Positions 32,216-35,332 of a stretch of DNA of 35,332 nt are shown piece by piece. The notes below the pieces were generated by a model, which was given only the letters and a program-made list of their open reading frames with translations, was not told the origin of the DNA and did not search any database. The position numbers and the translations under genes were made by a program. Numbering within the stretch: the first letter of the stretch is position 1; every line of letters begins with the position of its first letter. This DNA comes from Candidatus Cloacimonadota bacterium (GTDB taxonomy: Bacteria; Cloacimonadota; Cloacimonadia; Cloacimonadales; Cloacimonadaceae): positions 1-35,332 of the forward strand of contig JAQWBI010000020.1 in NCBI GenBank assembly GCA_028706475.1. Direction: 5' to 3'.

Positions 32216-33040
32216 TCATCGCTACCGCCTTACCATTATAATTGCCGTACCAGGATAATACCTTACATTGAGCCTACCGATCCCTATGATGCCGCCCTGG
32301 ATCGCTATAACAACCTGATTAAACCCCAGGAAAAGCATATCGAGGCTATCGTCTCCAGGGTAATGAACTACGACTTCGCCTCCCGCGATAAACTCTTTGA
32401 TCACTTGGCAAAGCATAAAAGCGATCTCGGCGTCTCCACCCATGCCGAATACATGGCTAATGTCTCTGATCTACTAAGGAATCCGCTCAAACAGATGGGA
32501 CTCGCCATCTCTGCCCGTGATCACACGCTCAATCTCTACGTATGGGATCCCAGGGTGCGAGTGATCAATGATAAGCCCATGCATGATTTTGCAGTTTTTA
32601 GCCTTGACAAGAAACGCCTTAAAACATTCCATCCCAAAATCATGGACAAGATAATGCAGAACCTGGATCCCAATGTACATGGCAAGGTTATGATGCTCAC
32701 CGATCAATATACGTCAAAAGGAGTTTCTAAAATGGTTGCTGAAATAGAAGTTAGGCAATATGAATACATCATCGACTACTTCGAGGGTGATGATGCTACA
32801 GACGAGCTGGAAATGTTCAACCGTCTGGGTATGGAAGAAGAATGGGACACCATCCCCGAAGACTTCAAACAGCGTATCCTCGCCGTCGATAAGATCGTCC
32901 TGGAGCGTTATGCCGATTGGTTCAACTACAATGTCTTCAACAAATACATCGAGTGCATCCGGCACCGCCAGGAACTCGAAGCCGCCAAGACCCCAACTCT
33001 CAACTCTCAACTCTCAACTCATTATGAAACTCATAATTAA
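32204..33040 (+). CDS. Truncated phage minor-head protein C-terminus with probable BECR-type nuclease domain, fused to a second small phage gene
   Basis: 278 codons. Residues 7-21 (LPPYHYNCRTRIIPY) match the C-terminal P.H..CR motif of Mu gpF/SPP1 gp7-like minor head proteins; the rest of that protein is missing. Residues about 60-145 (LFDHLAKHKSDLGVSTHAEY to LKTFHPK) show the H..KH...G..s..EY and F.V....T(F/Y)F.P pattern of nuclease domains of the barnase-EndoU-ColicinE5-RelE (BECR) fold found on phage head proteins. At M177 a good ribosome binding site (AAAAGGAG, nine bases upstream of ATG 32732) suggests that a separate gene of about 100 codons (MVAEIEVRQYEYIIDYFEGD onward) was fused in frame. 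The C-terminus runs into a heptamer repeat. Expression doubtful. Confidence 0.5.
   Translation: MEPTSSLPPYHYNCRTRIIPYIEPTDPYDAALDRYNNLIKPQEKHIEAIVSRVMNYDFASRDKLFDHLAKHKSDLGVSTHAEYMANVSDLLRNPLKQMGLAISARDHTLNLYVWDPRVRVINDKPMHDFAVFSLDKKRLKTFHPKIMDKIMQNLDPNVHGKVMMLTDQYTSKGVSKMVAEIEVRQYEYIIDYFEGDDATDELEMFNRLGMEEEWDTIPEDFKQRILAVDKIVLERYADWFNYNVFNKYIECIRHRQELEAAKTPTLNSQLSTHYETHN
32995..33020 (+). repeat. Heptanucleotide tandem repeat (AACTCTC, 3.7 units)
   Basis: Three perfect AACTCTC units plus AACTC, encoding the LNSQLS tail of the preceding frame and ending four bases before the next ATG. Because seven is not a multiple of three, a change in copy number would shift the preceding frame. Confidence 0.8.
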
Positions 33041-33281
33041 ACGCATCACCACCACCCTCTACCAGACAGATTCCCTGCTGGAACTCGAGCTCGATCCGCT
33101 CAGCCTCTCCGGAGTCGATTACTGGAACCAGGAAGCACGATCCGCCAAGATCAAGCTCCTCATGGATGACACCCTGCAGTCCATCCTGGTGGGCTCCCTG
33201 CGCGAGATAAAAGCCGGATTTCACACCTTCGCTGCCTTTTTCTACAACGAAAGCTCAGAAGAGCCATCATCAAATCACTGA
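33024..33281 (+). CDS. Small phage-like hypothetical protein
   Basis: 85 codons starting MKLIIKRITTTLYQTDSLLE, overlapping the last 17 bp of the preceding frame. It has mixed alpha/beta character and no motif I recognise. The heptamer repeat occupies the place where a ribosome binding site should be, so translation is uncertain. Position suggests a small phage structural or assembly gene. Low confidence that it is functional. Confidence 0.4.
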   Translation: MKLIIKRITTTLYQTDSLLELELDPLSLSGVDYWNQEARSAKIKLLMDDTLQSILVGSLREIKAGFHTFAAFFYNESSEEPSSNH

Positions 33282-33348
33282 AAAAAACCTCAAACTAAGC
33301 TATCGGGAATCATCATCTAATCCATACAGGTAAACTCAAACTATTTTC

Positions 33349-33366
33349 CAAACCCCTTGTCGAACA
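33349..33366 (-). repeat. Inverted-orientation copy of the TTCGACAA paired motif
   Basis: The minus strand reads TGTTCGACAAGGGGTTTG, 17 of 18 identical to 31885-31902 on the plus strand. Further along the minus strand ACAGGGTGTTTGG (about 33393-33405) also matches 31786-31798. The pair therefore brackets the phage-derived segment in inverted orientation. The rest of 33282-33430 shows nothing recognisable. Confidence 0.6.
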
Positions 33367-33431
33367 TACCCCCAAAAATCACCAAATATTTCCAAACACC
33401 CTGTTCCTTAGTAGCATGTGAGGATAAATAG

Positions 33432-33520
33432 CACGCAGATCACGCAGATCAAACGGATTTACACAGATAATTCTGTTCATTGAATGTGATGCATTCGGTG
33501 CGTAGCATCGGAATGCTACG
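33432..33520. repeat. CACGCAGAT tandem repeat and a perfect hairpin
   Basis: CACGCAGAT occurs twice in tandem (33432-33449), followed by a degenerate ACACAGAT at 33461. This pattern resembles ACGCAGAT-type intergenic repeats that I recall from Bacteroidetes-like genomes. Further on, CGTAGCAT-CGGA-ATGCTACG (33501-33520) forms a perfect 8-bp hairpin without a T-run. It may serve as the 3' end of the zinc-ribbon gene transcript. Confidence 0.5.
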
Positions 33521-33580
33521 ATACGATATGTCTTTCCCTTAGGCAAGCTAATCCAGAAATCTCAGGTATGGGCGCCGCTT

Positions 33581-34309
33581 TTAGTCGTCCTCGGTTACAG
33601 CATCGTTGAAATGATCAATGATGATGCGCCCGCAGTTTTCGCAATAGACTATCTTTTTACGCAGTTGCAGTTCTATGCGCATTTGCTGCCGAAGCACGAA
33701 GCCGCATCCTCCGCAGGAGCCATCACGATTGTAAACTACGGCAAGGTTATCCTTGTGTTTGATGAGGTTGCCATAGCGTTTGATGAGTGGAGTGGGGAGG
33801 GTAACGGCCAGTTTATTGCGATTGGCGCGGGTATCTTCGATTTCCTGTTCCAGGGAATCGATCTGGGCTTTGAGGTCGCCTTCTTTGGCACGTTTGTTGG
33901 CCTCAGCTTCCTGTAAGGCTTTTTTGTTTACCTCGATCTTATCTTTGATCTCGCTTTCCTCGTCCATCAGGGCCAGGGCTTGCGATTCGATCTCAGAAAT
34001 TTTGTCTTTCAGATAGGCTATTTCGCTGTTCAGTGCCTTATATTCTTTGTTGGTTTTGATCTCGGAAAGCTGACCGGAGTACTTTTTGATCTGATTTTTG
34101 TGGGCATCTACTTCAGCATCGAGGGCACGTTGTTTCTTGTTGATTTCGGCTTTTTCACTTTCAGAAGCCAAGAGGTCCGCAGTTGCTTGTACCACACGCT
34201 CGTTGATCTCGGAAAGCTGTTTGGGCAATTCCTGTTGCAAAACGCGATATCTGCCGATCTTATTGTCCAAAAGCTGCATTTGCTCCAGGGTCCGCAATTG
34301 TGATTCCAT
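33581..34309 (-). CDS. C4-type zinc-ribbon coiled-coil protein (DUF164/CdsZ family)
   Basis: 242 residues. Residues about 1-170 form a long coiled coil with a central LSEIKTNKEYKALNSEIAYL segment typical of the family. The C-terminal zinc ribbon uses C199/C202 (CGGC) and C223/C226 (CENC). The family is widespread but poorly understood; it is thought to bind nucleic acid or act in translation-related processes. The start at MESQLRTLEQM is supported by AAGGAG eight bases upstream; an upstream in-frame start would overlap nadC. It starts 4 bp after the nadC stop codon, so the two are co-transcribed. Confidence 0.9.
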   Translation of the reverse strand: MESQLRTLEQMQLLDNKIGRYRVLQQELPKQLSEINERVVQATADLLASESEKAEINKKQRALDAEVDAHKNQIKKYSGQLSEIKTNKEYKALNSEIAYLKDKISEIESQALALMDEESEIKDKIEVNKKALQEAEANKRAKEGDLKAQIDSLEQEIEDTRANRNKLAVTLPTPLIKRYGNLIKHKDNLAVVYNRDGSCGGCGFVLRQQMRIELQLRKKIVYCENCGRIIIDHFNDAVTEDD

Positions 34310-34313
34310 GTAT

Positions 34314-35135
34314 TTACTCCTTAAATAACAAGCTGATATCCAGCGACTTGTATGAATGAGTGAGGGCTCCGCTGGAAATATAATGCACGCCCGTCCTGGC
34401 ATATTGCAATATGTTGTCTTCGTTTACTCCGCCGGAAATCTCCAGTTCCACTTTTTCCCCAAAGCGTTTTACTGCGGCTTTGATTTCCTTGATGCCCATG
34501 TTGTCCAGCATCACTCTGTCCGCCTTAGCCGCCACCGCTTCTTCCAATTCTTGCAAATTTGTAACTTCCACCTCAAGCTTGTAGCTGGCGTTTTGAGTTT
34601 GAATCTTTTGGATTGCTTTGCTGATACCGCCTGCCGCGCGGATGTGGTTCTCTTTCAGCATAATCATGTCATAAAGGCCGTGTCTGTGGTTCAAACCGCC
34701 CCCCACCCGTACCGCATATTTTTCCAAGCTGCGCAAGAGCGGAGTGGTTTTGCGGGTATCCAGGAGTTTGGTGTTTGTGCCGGCGATTGCGTCCACCATA
34801 CGGCGGGTTTGAGAGGCTATTCCGGAAAGGCGCTGAAGAAAGTTCAAAGCTGTGCGCTCTGCCTGAAGAATGCTGGAAGGCTTGCCCTCCACACGCATGA
34901 TCTCATCTTTGGGATGCACCATGTCTCCATCTTTGCGGTACAGGGTAATCTTCAACTCCGGATCCACGGCTTTGAACACCTCTTTGGCGATGTCCGTGCC
35001 AGCAAGAATTCCATCGGCTTTAGCTATCATGTATGCGCTGCAAATGGCCGGATCGAGATCCAGGTATCTGGTAGTGATGTCACCTGATCCGAGGTCTTCC
35101 TCTAAACTTTTGCGAATAATCTCATCGATAAGCAT
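34314..35135 (-). CDS. nadC: Nicotinate-nucleotide pyrophosphorylase (carboxylating)
   Basis: 273 residues, complete. It converts quinolinate and PRPP to nicotinate mononucleotide, CO2 and pyrophosphate in de novo NAD synthesis. Signatures: EDLGSGDITT (13-22), the RTALNFLQRLSGIA helix, DTRKTTPLLRSLEKYAV, GGGLNHRHGLYDMIMLKENH, then ISGGVNEDNI and a final GVHYISSGALTHS. A GGAGG ribosome binding site lies six bases from the ATG. It is preceded by a hairpin with a nine-base U-tract in the leader, a candidate attenuator. nadA and nadB are not in the window. Confidence 0.96.
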   Translation of the reverse strand: MLIDEIIRKSLEEDLGSGDITTRYLDLDPAICSAYMIAKADGILAGTDIAKEVFKAVDPELKITLYRKDGDMVHPKDEIMRVEGKPSSILQAERTALNFLQRLSGIASQTRRMVDAIAGTNTKLLDTRKTTPLLRSLEKYAVRVGGGLNHRHGLYDMIMLKENHIRAAGGISKAIQKIQTQNASYKLEVEVTNLQELEEAVAAKADRVMLDNMGIKEIKAAVKRFGEKVELEISGGVNEDNILQYARTGVHYISSGALTHSYKSLDISLLFKE

Positions 35136-35149
35136 CTATCCTCCAAGGC

Positions 35150-35179
35150 AAAAAAAAAGCACTTGCGTATGCAAATGCT
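35150..35179 (-). terminator. Intrinsic terminator hairpin immediately before nadC
   Basis: On the minus strand AGCATTTGC-ATAC-GCAAGTGCT makes a 9-bp stem (one U-G pair) followed by nine T. The T-run ends six bases before the nadC ribosome binding site. It is either the terminator of a gene beyond the window or an attenuator in the nadC leader. Confidence 0.8.
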
Positions 35180-35261
35180 CAAACTCTATCTTCAAGTTTT
35201 GTAGTGCTATAGTTATCTTGGTTCTCAAACACATATATTCTCTAAAACCTCTCTAAGATGC

Positions 35262-35290
35262 CATTTTTTTGGGTTCCAGCTATATGTCAA
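35262..35290 (-). promoter_or_regulatory. Putative promoter upstream of the nadC leader
   Basis: On the minus strand a perfect TTGACA (35290-35285) with AAAATG 17 nt downstream. The arrangement TTGACA-N12-CCAAAAAAATGG is nearly the same as upstream of tRNA-fMet. CCAGCTA and TAGCTGG flank the -35 as a 7-bp inverted repeat, a possible operator. The leader to nadC would be about 120 nt and include the terminator hairpin. Confidence 0.4.
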
Positions 35291-35332
35291 GAAAAACAAT
35301 GGTTAGCTGGTGGAGATACGTTTATAGCGAAG

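Noticed and set aside
34356-35087. 243-codon plus-strand frame opposite nadC
   Set aside because: Antisense of the conserved nadC gene.

Overview
The window looks like the chromosome of a Gram-negative, anaerobic, amino-acid-fermenting bacterium. My best guess is a member of Candidatus Cloacimonadota (the Cloacimonas/WWE1 group). This is an inference from the gene content: a 2-oxoacid:ferredoxin oxidoreductase next to a methylmalonyl-CoA epimerase, a biotin-dependent Na+-pumping decarboxylase, large secreted multidomain proteins, an outer-membrane beta-barrel and many structured intergenic repeats. It was not checked against any database.

Layout. 1-4657 (minus): the classic tRNA-Thr/Tyr/Gly/Thr - tuf - rpmG - tRNA-Trp - secE - nusG - rplK - rplA - rplJ - rplL operon, cut at its rplL end. 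4658-5347: gene-free, with two repeat elements. 5348-8735 (minus): one large secreted protein. 9077-13429 (minus): a four-gene Na+-pumping methylmalonyl-CoA decarboxylase-type operon with a tandem-biotinyl carrier and an extended gamma-like subunit. 13444-13868: a truncated gene remnant next to a 203-bp repeat. 14023-16154 (plus): M3 oligopeptidase. 16210-21556 (minus): a membrane-anchored conserved hypothetical, an iron alcohol dehydrogenase with a beta-barrel protein, and a copper P-type ATPase. 21870-26812 (plus): a six- to seven-gene operon for amino acid catabolism (SpoVG-like protein, aminotransferase, four-subunit 2-oxoacid:ferredoxin oxidoreductase, methylmalonyl-CoA epimerase). 26813-27344: gene-free repeats. 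27345-27825 (minus): tRNA cluster fMet-CAT-Arg-His. 27876-29538 (minus): 1-pyrroline-5-carboxylate dehydrogenase. 30003-31677 (minus): PhnD-like lipoprotein and PhnC-like ATPase without a permease. 31804-33366: a scrambled prophage relic flanked by a repeated motif in inverted orientation. 33581-35290 (minus): zinc-ribbon coiled-coil protein and nadC behind a hairpin leader.

How the genes work together. The metabolic genes form most of one route: proline-derived P5C to glutamate (pruA), glutamate to 2-oxoglutarate (aminotransferase), then to succinyl-CoA plus reduced ferredoxin (KOR), then after a mutase not in this window the epimerase, then the membrane decarboxylase giving propionyl-CoA, CO2 and a Na+ gradient. 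Run in reverse, the last steps would serve propionate oxidation.

The most unusual material is intergenic. One family is a nested-hairpin repeat (four copies, two of them exactly 203 bp). A second family carries a TGGACTTC/GAAGTCCA inverted repeat. A 20-bp paired motif surrounds the phage relic.
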